Shown: positions 54,022 through 63,077, numbered from the stretch's first letter. The stretch is DNA of 64,000 nucleotides from Vibrio rotiferianus CAIM 577 = LMG 21460 (GCF_002741985.1 NZ_APHW01000111.1:124001-188000); one strand, 5' to 3'. Notes: generated by a model from the sequence alone, not told the origin. Translations and numbers: made by a program.

Positions 54022-54048
54022 TTAAAAGTAGCAGCTAGAAGTCTTAGT

Positions 54049-54330
54049 TAGGGTCTATTGATCTTTCATGGTTAAGTTTTGTTCGAGATAAAAGCGTTTT
54101 AATCGCGGCGAGAGGTTTGCCGCCTAGTCATTCTAAGCAATTACCTCTCAACAAAGAGTAAAACGCTTTTAGTCGGGGGCGCCTAGCCGAACCCTTCGGG
54201 CAGCGTTTGTGGTTCATTTCTACTTCGTTACCGACTTCTCAGTTAGACTAACTATATTTCAAGGCCTCTGCCTCATATAAATTACCCACAAATAGCTGCA
54301 AAAATCAGTTTGAAAGGTCAACAGACCCTA
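54049..54330. mobile_element. 282-bp MITE with 19-bp terminal inverted repeats
   Basis: TAGGGTCTATTGATCTTTC at 54049-54067 and GAAAGGTCAACAGACCCTA at 54312-54330 are inverted repeats with two mismatches. The interior has no coding frame and contains a second hairpin (AAGCGTTTT with AAAACGCTT at 54087 and 54161). This is the size and shape of a non-autonomous DNA transposon widespread in Vibrio and Shewanella, to my knowledge. It lies between fsaA and the terminator at 54336. Confidence 0.85.
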
Positions 54331-54335
54331 TTAAT

Positions 54336-54386
54336 AAAGGGAATCTTAACTCACCCTGTGCGTCGGTGAGTTGAAGATTCCCTTTT
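54336..54386. terminator. Strong terminator, probably of fsaA
   Basis: A two-part stem, AAAGGGAATCTT/AAGATTCCCTTT and ACTCACC/GGTGAGT, with a 9-base loop and T tail. It is separated from the fsaA stop by the MITE. It can also serve the convergent GGDEF gene. Confidence 0.9.
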
Positions 54387-54431
54387 CCAACTTTATAAAG
54401 GTTTTGGTCATAACAAATACTTTAAGCGTGT

Positions 54432-55432
54432 CTACGCAGCTTCAGCACAGTGAGTAATTTGATCTTTACCATTCATCTTAGCTTGATACATAAGTTGGTC
54501 TGCATACTTAAGCAAATCAGACTCAGTATGATACTCGTTCTTCACAAGTCCACCACTCAGTGTCAGGTAGATCTCACAACTATCCGCTTTCAATTGGATA
54601 TTTGAAATCGCTTCTCTCAGCCTATTCGCTTTAGTGATGGCTTCAGGCATATGTTTCGCGGAAATCCAGACACAAAACTCCTCACCACCAACACGAAACA
54701 CTCTCTCATTCCCAACCTCAGTCTTCAAACAGTGTCCTATTTCAGATAGTGCCTTGTCACCAATATCATGACCATGCTCATCATTAATATGCTTGAAATC
54801 ATCAATATCAAACATCAGTAGATAGTCACCAACGAAACTAGCAAAAGAACTAGTAAAAGCCAGACGGTTACTGGTACCCGTAAGGGCATCAGTCAACGCC
54901 AGCTTAGAGAGAGAAGTGTTGGCTTTAGCGCGGCTTAATTCAAAAAAGTGAGTGACACACCAGATCGTTACATAACAGGTGATAAAGTTAATCATAACGG
55001 GTGCGTAGTCAAATAACTCATCACTAAAAAGTCTGTATATCAGCACCGAGCCTACTGAAAAAAAGACAATTGCTGTGAGTTTGAAACCAAGGCTTCCTCC
55101 ATCAATAAATAAGAAATTATGGGAAAGAAAAAAGCCCAAAGAAAGACAACATCGGTAAGGGGAAGAATCAAGTTCGCCACAAGTATTAATGACGCAATAC
55201 TCAACAAATAGGCGAATACCACATAGCGATGACAGCCTCCGTTCCTACATTGAAGAAAAACGTAAAGAGATAGCAAGGCAAACAGCGCTTCTATAAACGC
55301 AAGCAAATATTGTGAATGATAGAAGACATTAAAAACAACCAGTGCCGACATAACAAACATGAATACAACACTTACAGACCGAAGTACTTTATTCCGGATC
55401 TGCTCTGTGTACTCCAAATTTTCCATACTCAT
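54432..55432 (-). pseudogene. Membrane-anchored diguanylate cyclase (GGDEF), frameshifted
   Basis: From ATG 55432 the first frame encodes an N-terminal membrane region (SVVFMFVMSALVVFNVFYHS ... FLWAFFFPIISYLL) and goes to a stop at about 55055. The second continues one frame ahead from near 55099 (GGSLGFKLTAIVFF) through to a GGDEF domain: LALTDALTGTSNRLAF, FDIDDFKHINDEHGHDIGDK, and VFRVGGEEFCVW (GGEEF, an active signature). One missing G in GATGG-AGGAAGCC would restore ...SYLLMGGSLGFKL. It would make cyclic di-GMP from a transmembrane sensor. Confidence 0.78.
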
Positions 55433-55575
55433 AAATCCATTTTCATGCAAATCAAAAAGAGCGAGTTACATATCACAAACATAATTGTGTTTTCAGTTCC
55501 ATTGATGATAATGATATCAAATTGTTAACAGGATATTTCTCTATTCATTGCAACCGAGAAGGGAACTCGACACCT

Positions 55576-56733
55576 ATGTGTACACGCATCTTCAATAATT
55601 TAAACCCGTCATTTCCTATGACAGGGAGAAACTTCGATTGGCACAACCCATTAACAACTTACTTATACCGACTACCTGCCGGAGATTCAATCCGGCTTGG
55701 AATCAATGATCGTCACCCAGAAGCACAAAAGGCACACCATTGGACAGCCCAGTACTCGAGTGTTTGTACCTATCTAGGCAGCGATAATATTGGCCTAGCG
55801 TCTATTGATGGGGTAAATGAAAAAGGTCTCGCCGTGAATGGGTTGGAAGACTTGCTAGCGTACTTTGAAAATGCGACAGAGATCATAAAGAGTAAAGATT
55901 CAGTCTCGAAACTAATACTCGAGATGCTAGAGCAAGACGAGAAAGAACATACACCAACACAAATCATTCCAGATGGCGTCGCCATCATCAGCTCACTTCG
56001 CTGGGTACAATTCACATTAGACAATTTTGAAAGTGTTCGCGAAGCGGCGGACTATTTCAGAAATAACCCTGACAATCTATACATCGTCAGTGAATATGTT
56101 CCAGATGGAAAGAACGAAACACCGACTAAATTGCACTTAACACTCTCTGATACAAGTGGTAATTCTGCAATTATTGAACTGAGAGGTGGACGTTTCAGTG
56201 TAAACGAAAGTGAAAACTATAATGTTGCGACCGTTACACCGCGTTTTGAGATTCAGCAGCTGTTATTAAAACCATGGTTAGAAAAATGGAACCATCCTAA
56301 GAACCTCGTTGGACTCACTCTCTTCGACGTTCCAGGTGGTACAGCAACTCATCAAAGGTTCGCTCGAGCAAGTTATTACTATAAGTTTTCCCAACCAGCA
56401 GCAGAGCAAACCGAAGTGCTTAGCCAAACAAGAGCATTGATGGCAACGTGCGCAACACCACTTGGTTGTCACTTTGAGCAAAAGCCTGAGTCACCACCCT
56501 CTGCGACTACGCTTTGGTGTAGCATCATCGATCACAACAACCTTTGCTACCATACCGTTAATTCATCAACCATGGCCCATAACTGGGTAGAATTAAAGCG
56601 CGACTTGCGCGAGCCGCAAAGAACTTTAGTCATCAACGCCCAATCCACTAATACGGAATATGTTGGCGCAAACGTATTTGGTGACTTAAGCGAGCACATG
56701 GAAACCTGCCCCTCTCCCTTTGACAACTACTAG
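55576..56733 (+). CDS. Ntn-hydrolase of the choloylglycine hydrolase / penicillin V acylase family
   Basis: A 385-residue Ntn hydrolase. The start MCTRIFNN puts Cys2 at the N-terminus after Met removal, as the nucleophile requires; Arg18 and Asp21 (TGRNFDW) match the family positions exactly, and GVNEKGLAVN carries the next conserved Asn. This proves the ATG at 55576 (a start 18 codons earlier would bury the nucleophile). No signal peptide is seen, so cytoplasmic. It would cleave amide bonds of bile salts, penicillin V or N-acyl-homoserine lactones. The sequence before the promoter has a Fur-like TGATAATGATATCA that I consider weak. Confidence 0.88.
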   Translation: MCTRIFNNLNPSFPMTGRNFDWHNPLTTYLYRLPAGDSIRLGINDRHPEAQKAHHWTAQYSSVCTYLGSDNIGLASIDGVNEKGLAVNGLEDLLAYFENATEIIKSKDSVSKLILEMLEQDEKEHTPTQIIPDGVAIISSLRWVQFTLDNFESVREAADYFRNNPDNLYIVSEYVPDGKNETPTKLHLTLSDTSGNSAIIELRGGRFSVNESENYNVATVTPRFEIQQLLLKPWLEKWNHPKNLVGLTLFDVPGGTATHQRFARASYYYKFSQPAAEQTEVLSQTRALMATCATPLGCHFEQKPESPPSATTLWCSIIDHNNLCYHTVNSSTMAHNWVELKRDLREPQRTLVINAQSTNTEYVGANVFGDLSEHMETCPSPFDNY

Positions 56734-56743
56734 TTAGCCCCCC

Positions 56744-56778
56744 CCATAGCCTCCTGAACTGGGGGGCTATGGCCTTAA
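56744..56778. terminator. Hairpin after the Ntn hydrolase gene
   Basis: CCATAGCC (56744-56751) pairs perfectly with GGCTATGG (56765-56772), and the C8 tract before it can also pair with the G6 in the loop region. A short TTAATT follows. Probably a terminator. Confidence 0.6.
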
Positions 56779-56895
56779 TTGTTTTCAATTTGCAATTACA
56801 TGTATTTATGAGCACTATGATTCCACCCAATAAAATGAACACCGTTCAATTTATATTCTAATGGTCAATTTAATTTCTTTTAAGGACATTTACTG

Positions 56896-57408
56896 ATGAA
56901 AAGAGCACTTATTCCGCTTGCTTTACTCACTTTGCTCTCCGGTTGTACCAGTATGTCTCCCGATGAGTGTAAGACGGCTAATTGGTACAAGGTAGGCTAC
57001 CAAGACGGTCGAGAGGGTGACAACCCAAGCATCATCAACAGCTATACAGAAGACTGCAGTGAAGCTGGCGTTACGCCGGACAGAAAGGAATGGCAAGAAG
57101 GCTTCGATAAAGGCACGATTCTCTACTGCTCTCCGGATAATGGTTATACGGTAGGAGTAGAAGGTAAAACATATTATGGCGTGTGCAGTAATAAACAATT
57201 CATTGAAAACTACCAGTTAGGTCATCAGGAATATCAGCGCCAGCAACGTATTCAAGAGCTCGATACTCAAATTTCGGTGATCGACAACCAACTGGATAAT
57301 AATCCAGATAAAGATAATGCCAAGCGCCTAAAAGAGAAGAGAAAAAGGCTGGCAGATGAACGTTCACAGTTACTAATGCCAACCATCAATTTCAATTTGA
57401 ATTTCTAA
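56896..57408 (+). CDS. DUF2799-type lipoprotein
   Basis: A 170-residue lipoprotein (lipobox LLSGC, Cys17). The core is CKTANWYKVGYQDGREG, WQEGFDKGTILYCSPDNGYTVG and FIENYQLGHQEYQ, the DUF2799 pattern; the C-terminal 50 residues form a charged coiled coil (LDTQISVIDNQLDNN ... KRLKEKRKRLADE). Function unknown. AAGGACATT precedes the ATG. The 9-bp inverted repeat TGACCCTAG/CTAGGGTCA at 57439-57463 is probably its terminator and overlaps the stop of the convergent GNAT gene. Confidence 0.82.
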   Translation: MKRALIPLALLTLLSGCTSMSPDECKTANWYKVGYQDGREGDNPSIINSYTEDCSEAGVTPDRKEWQEGFDKGTILYCSPDNGYTVGVEGKTYYGVCSNKQFIENYQLGHQEYQRQQRIQELDTQISVIDNQLDNNPDKDNAKRLKEKRKRLADERSQLLMPTINFNLNF

Positions 57409-57443
57409 GGAACTTAACCTTAACTTGCTAGAAATACGTGACC

Positions 57444-57902
57444 CTAGCTCAATTCTAGGGTCATAAATTGGCTGTTCGGATCGAGTTCGTAGTCACCAAA
57501 CGGATCGCAATACACAAAGCCATGCTTTTCATACAACAGGCGCGCAGGTTTAAAAAATTCCATCGAGCCAGTTTCTAAACTTAAGCGCTGCAACCCTTTT
57601 TGCTTCGCTTGCTCAATCACATGAATCAATAATTGAGACGCCACACCTTGGTTTCTTGCTGCTGGTGTGGTGCGCATGGATTTAAGCTCTGCGTGTTGGT
57701 TATCCAACTCTTTAATTGCAGCACACCCCAACAGCTGCTCATCTTTCCATCCAGTCCAGAACGTTACGGCTGGTAGTTTTAGTTTATCCAGGTCTAACGC
57801 ATGTACGCTCTCTGGCGGTGACGTGGCATACATATCTTGTAAGTGTTCTTCTAATAGCGCGATGACTTCTGCTCTTTCTAAATTATCGACTTCAATCTTC
57901 AC
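57444..57902 (-). CDS. GNAT-family acetyltransferase
   Basis: A 152-residue N-acetyltransferase with the acetyl-CoA motif MRTTPAARNQGVASQLLIHVIEQAKQKGLQRLSLETG and a C-terminal FFKPARLLYEKHGFVYCDPFGDY. This YSxxG-like ending, with CDPFGDYELDPNSQFMTLEL, is common among PA4866/YjgM-like proteins. Acceptor unknown. GGAAGATAT precedes the ATG. Confidence 0.88.
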   Translation of the reverse strand: MKIEVDNLERAEVIALLEEHLQDMYATSPPESVHALDLDKLKLPAVTFWTGWKDEQLLGCAAIKELDNQHAELKSMRTTPAARNQGVASQLLIHVIEQAKQKGLQRLSLETGSMEFFKPARLLYEKHGFVYCDPFGDYELDPNSQFMTLELS

Positions 57903-57982
57903 ATATCTTCCTTGATTTATTCATTTAATTGCATCGAATTTATTGCAAAACCTGAGTGGATACAATCTTTACTAAACCCTTT

Positions 57983-58453
57983 TTACAGCGCCTGACGCAT
58001 GATGTGTTGGGAGCCAACTGGACCACCATGATAGAGCTCATGAGTATCTTCAAAACCAGCTTTGAGGTAACACTGATAAGCTGGCACATTTCGGCAGTTA
58101 ACCGTTAGGTAGAGAAACTCAAACGTTGGATAGTGCAATTTAACAAAGTCCCCAAACAAGCTAATTGCTTGCTTCGCGATACCTTTACCTTGATGGCGAT
58201 GATCCACCAGCAGTGAGCGAACTCCTATACTTCCTTGAGGACAAAAGTCATAATCTTCACTGTACGCAGCATCGAACAAAAAGAACCCTACCACACGATC
58301 ATTTTCTAGGATCAAATGGGGCAGCTCTGTCGGTTTAAGACTTTCCAATTTCTTACCAATATCCTCAATCGTAAACTGAGCCTGCTCTTCCAAGACTTGT
58401 AGCTCAATGGTTTGCTCATGACGGCATGGCGTGTACTTTTCAATGGTAATCAT
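57983..58453 (-). CDS. GNAT-family acetyltransferase
   Basis: A 156-residue N-acetyltransferase. VRSLLVDHRHQGKGIAKQAISLFGDFVK is the acetyl-CoA site, and YLTVNCRNVPAYQCYLKAGFEDT the C-terminal fold element. GSIGVRSLLV replaces the usual first strand. Start at ATG 58453, where AAGGA is 5 bases upstream; earlier in-frame ATGs overlap this Shine-Dalgarno. Divergent from mdtL (133 bp). Confidence 0.86.
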   Translation of the reverse strand: MITIEKYTPCRHEQTIELQVLEEQAQFTIEDIGKKLESLKPTELPHLILENDRVVGFFLFDAAYSEDYDFCPQGSIGVRSLLVDHRHQGKGIAKQAISLFGDFVKLHYPTFEFLYLTVNCRNVPAYQCYLKAGFEDTHELYHGGPVGSQHIMRQAL

Positions 58454-58585
58454 GGTCATCCTTGTTGAATTTACGTTCGATTTATACAGGGTATGTCGTA
58501 AATGGAAATACCTACGGTCGCAATTCCCACTCGCAGGCAAACGTTTAGCACACTATTATCCTCACCAATTGTTAGTGAGGTTGTC

Positions 58586-59769
58586 ATGTTTCGTTTTCTG
58601 CTTTGTAGTTTCTCTCTTGTTTTACTCTATCCTACCGCGATTGATCTTTACCTTGTAGGTTTGCCACAAATTGCAGCCGATCTAAACGCCAGTGAATCAC
58701 AGTTACACATTGCCTTCTCTATCTATCTTGCAGGTATGGCAACCACCATGCTGTTTGCAGGAAAGATCGCCGATTCCATTGGTCGCAAACCTGTTGCTAT
58801 GGTTGGCGCTGCGATCTTCATTGCAGCATCACTACTTTGTAGCATGGCTGAGCAATCCACTACATTTTTAATCGCACGCTTTGCGCAAGGTATTGGGGCT
58901 GGCTCTTGCTATGTAGTTGCGTTTGCTATTCTACGAGACACATTGGACGATAAACGCCGCGCCAAAGTTCTCTCCATGCTTAACGGCATTACTTGCATCA
59001 TTCCTGTGATAGCACCCGTTGTCGGCCATCTCATTATGCTCAAATTCCCTTGGCCGAGCCTGTTCACCACAATGGCAGGCATGGGGATGATGGTTTGTTT
59101 GCTTTCTATTTTGGTACTCAAAGAGTCAAAACCTAGCGTCATACCACAACAAAGCACCGCTTCAGCTTCTACCCAAGAAACGTTTGCGGAGCGATTTTTC
59201 ATCAGCCGACTCATCATTACTGCTATCGGTGTGACCACTATTCTTACCTACGTGAACGTCTCACCAATGCTAGTGATGGGCGAGCTAGGTTTTGATCGTG
59301 GTGGCTATTCTTCTGTCATGGCAGGCACGGCACTCGTCAGTATGATCACTTCTTTCTCTGCACCATTGGCTTTGTCTTACTTTAAGCAACGTACTCTGAT
59401 GCTGACTTCGCAAACCTTGCTTGCCAGTGCTGCAATGGTGATTGGTTTTGCGCATCTAAACCAATGGGGAATCCCATTTTACTTATTCGGATTTGGGCTG
59501 ATTTGTGCTGGCTTCTCGATTGGCTTTGGCGTGGCCAAGCGCTCAGCCCTTTCTCTCTGCGTGCAGGTGTAGCAAGCTCCCTACTGGGCATTGCTCAAGT
59601 GTGTTGCTCTGCTCTCTACATCTGGTTTATGGGCTTAATCGGCGTTAATGCGCTGAATATGTTGGTGTTTGTGTTAGCTATAGGTGGCGCAATCAGCTTG
59701 GCTCTAATACTATTTATTCCTAAGCCTGCTCATGAAAGCCACTATGAAGAAATCACTAGCCCGTCTTGA
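58586..59769 (+). pseudogene. mdtL: MdtL-type multidrug MFS exporter, broken by a deletion
   Basis: A 12-span MFS drug/H+ antiporter. Residues from MFRFLLCSFSLVLLYPTAIDLYLVGLPQIAADLNASESQLHIAFSIYLAGM track E. coli MdtL closely, as does the end (SPFSLRAGVASSLLGIAQV). At about 59541 the frame changes: GFGVAKRSALSLC replaces the expected GFGVAMSQALSPF. E. coli has two more residues here, so seven bases (between two GCCA repeats) or one base (mod 3) are missing. The gene overlaps yidZ by 26 bp, as a neighbour should (mdtL-yidZ is also an E. coli pair). Start GAGG 9 bases before the ATG. Confidence 0.85.
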
Positions 59770-60712
59770 TCTCAACCTGTTGTTCACTCTGCAATTGCTG
59801 CTGCAAGAGCAGAGTGTCTCCAAAGCGTCGAAAAAATTAAACGTCACGCCTTCAACAGTGAGTAAATCGCTCAATAAACTTCGTGACTGGTTTGATGATC
59901 CTCTGTTTGTCAAGACACCGAAAGGACTAGCACCGACTCCACTCGCGCAAAGCATGGAGCAAGATCTGGCGGAATGGCTACAAATTGGCAGCCAAATTGC
60001 GGAGAAGCGCAGCGATATAGCGCCAAAAGGCGTGCGCTTTGATCTGACCATTGAGTCGCCTTTGGTGCTGACGATTCTTGATGATCTTCTTGTTGCAATC
60101 CACCAGCGCTACCCAGATGCAAAAGTCAAAACCAGTAACTGGGATTACGATTCACTCGATGCGATTGTGCGTGGAGAGGCAGACATCGGCTTTACCGGAA
60201 GAGAAAGCCATCCTCGATCGAAGGAGTCACTAGACCTGCTTCCCTACTTCCTCGATTTCGAAGTGCTTTTCTCAGATCTACCTATGGTGTACCTGCACAA
60301 GGATCACCCTGCATTAGAGCAGGAATGGAACCTTGAGACCTTTTTGAGTTACCAACACATCAACATTGTTTGGGAAAAGAGTGAAACGTGGGCACTGGAT
60401 GAAGTGTTGAGCGAACTTGGCTTACAGCGCTCCATTGGCTTAACCATGTCGAGCTTTGAACAGTCTCTGTTTATGGCCGCGCAACCACATCACAATATGC
60501 TGACTACAGCGCCACAATACTGTGAGAGTTACACCAAGAAGCTGCATCCAGATTTGGTGTGTTTGCCGATTCCATTAGAACAACCACAACAAGAGAAACT
60601 GCTGATCCCATTCACCATGATTTGGCACAAACGTAATGCTTACAGCCCAAAACTGGTCTGGTTAAGGGATACAATTAAGTCATTTTATGGCTGTTCTTGT
60701 AGCACTAATTAA
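59744..60712 (+). CDS. yidZ: LysR-family regulator YidZ
   Basis: A 322-residue LysR regulator that follows E. coli YidZ closely: KKSLARLDLNLLFTLQLLLQEQSVSKASKKLNVTPSTVSKSLNKLRDWFDDPLFVKTPKGLAPTPLAQSMEQDLAEW, then SNWDYDSLDAIVRGEADIGFTGRESHPRS. YidZ has been linked to anaerobic nitric-oxide protection in E. coli. The ATG 59744 matches the E. coli start; an in-frame ATG lies 4 codons earlier. Its frame overlaps the end of mdtL, so translation may be coupled; the mdtL frameshift may not spoil this. Confidence 0.92.
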   Translation: MKKSLARLDLNLLFTLQLLLQEQSVSKASKKLNVTPSTVSKSLNKLRDWFDDPLFVKTPKGLAPTPLAQSMEQDLAEWLQIGSQIAEKRSDIAPKGVRFDLTIESPLVLTILDDLLVAIHQRYPDAKVKTSNWDYDSLDAIVRGEADIGFTGRESHPRSKESLDLLPYFLDFEVLFSDLPMVYLHKDHPALEQEWNLETFLSYQHINIVWEKSETWALDEVLSELGLQRSIGLTMSSFEQSLFMAAQPHHNMLTTAPQYCESYTKKLHPDLVCLPIPLEQPQQEKLLIPFTMIWHKRNAYSPKLVWLRDTIKSFYGCSCSTN

Positions 60713-60735
60713 CATCAAGAAAGGGCAATATACTT

Positions 60736-61614
60736 TTAACGAAACGCCATTGCTCCTTTCCCTACCCCTTCATAAGCGATGACTTGTAACGACTGTCCTT
60801 CATCCAATGAAGAGGCAATTTCGTTAGCGATAAATACAGCCAGCAGTTCTACCGTTGTATCCGTGTTCAATACCGCGGTTTCGCTGTGCGCGATAGCTAG
60901 TTGGAAATCCCCTTGAGATGTGGTGTAACGGAAGCCAAAATGCGTATCGCTGTTGATGAGTGTGGCATGCTCGCTCAATTCCAGATGCCCAATCTCGACA
61001 AGATCTTCGATTGAAGCAAGGTAAATGTCTTGCCAACGCTGTGCAAAAGCATGTTCACGAGCAGCATCACGCTGACCATCGACCAGAATTTGAATCGGCG
61101 AGCGATGACCATGCGCAATGCGTTGACAGTTGCCGTCGTGTTTTTTTAAACCGTGGGTATAGTGATAGTAAGCGCCATCAAGTTTTTCGTGACGCAAGGT
61201 CAAATCAATCGATGCCACGTTACTTGGTAGATTGCCCTGTAATACTTTGTGGATGTGCTGAGTCACGCTCTCTATCGAAATATCTTCAGCATCAACAAAA
61301 CAAAACGCTTCATCAGGACAATGTAAGTGGATGCTCTTTTCACCACGCATAAGATCGACTTGGGAATACCCTGTTTTGATACTCGCTACTTCCACCGCTG
61401 AGCTCTTCACAGGTATGAGCAAACGGTGATCAACATATTGATCGACCAGTTGTTTGATTTGTTTTTTCACTTTAGAGAAATCCAGCACCATGCTCATCTC
61501 ATTGAGATCACCGTGCATTACTACGTCCAGAATCCAACTCTCGCCGACCATGCCTCGTATTTCACACAGGTACGATGCATCAATAACCGTGAGATCGTTA
61601 ACAAATAGATTCAA
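60736..61614 (-). CDS. QueD/6-pyruvoyl-tetrahydropterin-synthase-like tandem T-fold protein
   Basis: A 292-residue protein of two T-fold halves. The N-terminal half (~1-115) keeps GMVGESW and SMVLDFSKVKKQIKQLVDQYVDHRLLIP but has no HxH zinc motif; the second half (~125-292) has YYHYTHGLKKHDGNCQRIAHGHRSPIQILVDG with His151, His154, Cys163, His168 and His170 (HGH) where PTPS zinc ligands lie. Single QueD is ~120-140 aa. It could make a pterin/deazapurine intermediate or be structural. The start is TTG 61614: GAGGA lies 7 bases upstream and a Zur box 36 bp before it. Confidence 0.82.
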   Translation of the reverse strand: MNLFVNDLTVIDASYLCEIRGMVGESWILDVVMHGDLNEMSMVLDFSKVKKQIKQLVDQYVDHRLLIPVKSSAVEVASIKTGYSQVDLMRGEKSIHLHCPDEAFCFVDAEDISIESVTQHIHKVLQGNLPSNVASIDLTLRHEKLDGAYYHYTHGLKKHDGNCQRIAHGHRSPIQILVDGQRDAAREHAFAQRWQDIYLASIEDLVEIGHLELSEHATLINSDTHFGFRYTTSQGDFQLAIAHSETAVLNTDTTVELLAVFIANEIASSLDEGQSLQVIAYEGVGKGAMAFR

Positions 61615-61649
61615 TCTGAATTCCTCATTCTATGTTGAGCCTTAAAATC

Positions 61650-61670
61650 AAATGTTATGTTATAACACTT
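61650..61670. promoter_or_regulatory. Zur box upstream of the QueD-like gene
   Basis: AAATGTTATGTTATAACACTT, with core TGTTATGTTATAACA. It agrees with the zinc-uptake-regulator consensus AAATGTTATANTATAACATTT at 18 of 20 informative positions. Located 36 bases before the TTG start, in the promoter position. Zinc-replete Zur should repress the gene. Confidence 0.85.
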
Positions 61671-61816
61671 ACCGCGCTCACTCAATTTCGCAAGGTGATG
61701 TTCTTTCTGCTCTGTGTTGCGCTATGGTTTCAGCTATAACTAATCACTTTATCAACTAATTGGCCCTTTCGATTTAACGCTACACTGCGACTCTTAATGA
61801 GATTTGAGGATAAGGA

Positions 61817-62686
61817 ATGCCAACATTTTTACTGACCACGATTGCCATGTTGGCGTTTGCCGCCAATTCGCTGTTGTGCCGTTTGGCATTGGCAGCAGGT
61901 TCAATTGACGCGGGCAGCTTCACTCTTATCCGTTTACTCTCTGGCGCCGTTACTCTCATCGCCATCATGCTTTTACGTGGAAACTGGCGCGGCCAAATCC
62001 CAACAACTCGATTCAGCCTGCTCGCTGGCATAGCCTTATTTGGCTATGCAGCGCTATTCTCTTTTGCTTATGTAAAACTAGCAGCTGGAACGGGAGCACT
62101 GCTACTTTTTGGTGCTGTACAGCTGACTCTACTTGCACTTTATTGGTGGCAAGGGGAGCGCTTTAAAGCCCTCGAACTGGTCGGCATCATCGTTTCTCTG
62201 GTTGGATTTGCTTGGTTAATGCTGCCATCAGCAACGCGTCCAGATGTTTGGTCAGCGATATTAATGGCGCTTTCTGGTATTTGTTGGGCAGGCTTTACGG
62301 CTTTGGGTAAGCAAGCACCAACACCAAGCAGTGGCATTACTTCGGGGTTTATTGCCGCTTCAATTCTTGGGCTTATACTCTCGCCTTTCTTACTGGAATC
62401 TGTTCACTTTACTGAACAAGGCGTGTTGTTAGCCGTCGCATCTGGTGCCATCGCTTCAGGTTGTGGCTATGTGCTTTGGTATCAGGTGATGCAAAAACTC
62501 ACATTGCTGCAAGCAGCAATAAGCCAACTTTCTGTACCAGCCATTGCTGTGATTTTGGGCAATGTGTTATTGGGTGAAACCCTTACCCTACATTCGTTGA
62601 TTACCAGCGCTGTTATTCTTGGCGGCATTGCATTGGTATTTTTATCTCGCTCTCAAAAATCCAAACCCAACCCCGCAAGCCAATAA
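61817..62686 (+). CDS. EamA/DMT-superfamily exporter
   Basis: A 289-residue membrane protein with two EamA repeats and ~10 spans: FLLTTIAMLAFAANSLLCRLALAAGSIDAGSFTLIRLLSG, then ISGICWAGFTALGKQ and GAIASGCGYVLWYQVMQKLTLLQAAISQLSVPAIAVILG. This resembles the YedA/RhaT-like exporter group (some annotate as carboxylate/amino-acid/amine transporters). AAGGAATGCC places the ATG after AGGAT-AAGGA. Not obviously linked to the QueD-like gene, which points the other way. Confidence 0.88.
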   Translation: MPTFLLTTIAMLAFAANSLLCRLALAAGSIDAGSFTLIRLLSGAVTLIAIMLLRGNWRGQIPTTRFSLLAGIALFGYAALFSFAYVKLAAGTGALLLFGAVQLTLLALYWWQGERFKALELVGIIVSLVGFAWLMLPSATRPDVWSAILMALSGICWAGFTALGKQAPTPSSGITSGFIAASILGLILSPFLLESVHFTEQGVLLAVASGAIASGCGYVLWYQVMQKLTLLQAAISQLSVPAIAVILGNVLLGETLTLHSLITSAVILGGIALVFLSRSQKSKPNPASQ

Positions 62687-63077
62687 AAAATAATAACTTT
62701 CCTCTCAACTTATCTCCCATCATCTATGCTTTTTGTTAGGCATTTGTTTTCACCGTACTGTGGAAACGAGCAACGCCTGACGCAATGGCGGTGAATATCG
62801 ATTAAAGATTTGCTTTAGTAATTCCGACAAACCCGTCTCAATAGTGAGACTTTCTAGTTAAACGTTTTCTTGCTTATTTTTGCCTCACACCATAAGCAAT
62901 GGGGGATCTAAGGTGATTTGAGCATTTTGACCCAGTTTGATTTTGACAAAGGATTTACAAACCATCTCGTTTCAATCGCTATATTCCGCCTCCTAATCTT
63001 TTTCAGAATGAAATTCTGATTATTGATTGAATAAATTCATCCACTTACAAGCATAAGCCTGAGCTAACGTTGACACT
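62687..63077. other. 391-bp intergenic region with a small hairpin
   Basis: The perfect 6-bp stem GTCTCA/TGAGAC at 62835-62850 with TTTCT after it may be a weak terminator of the DMT gene. From about 62900 it is promoter-like AT-rich sequence before the FUSC-type gene. No further gene or operator was seen. Confidence 0.5.

Noticed and set aside
55503..55525. A possible Fur box before the Ntn hydrolase gene (TGATGATAATGATATCA)
   Set aside because: Only the left half agrees well with the consensus; the right half has several mismatches and the gene has no iron link.
56738..56745. C8 tract as a third phase-variable site
   Set aside because: It lies after the stop codon of the Ntn hydrolase gene and takes part in a terminator-like hairpin, so it cannot change any reading frame.
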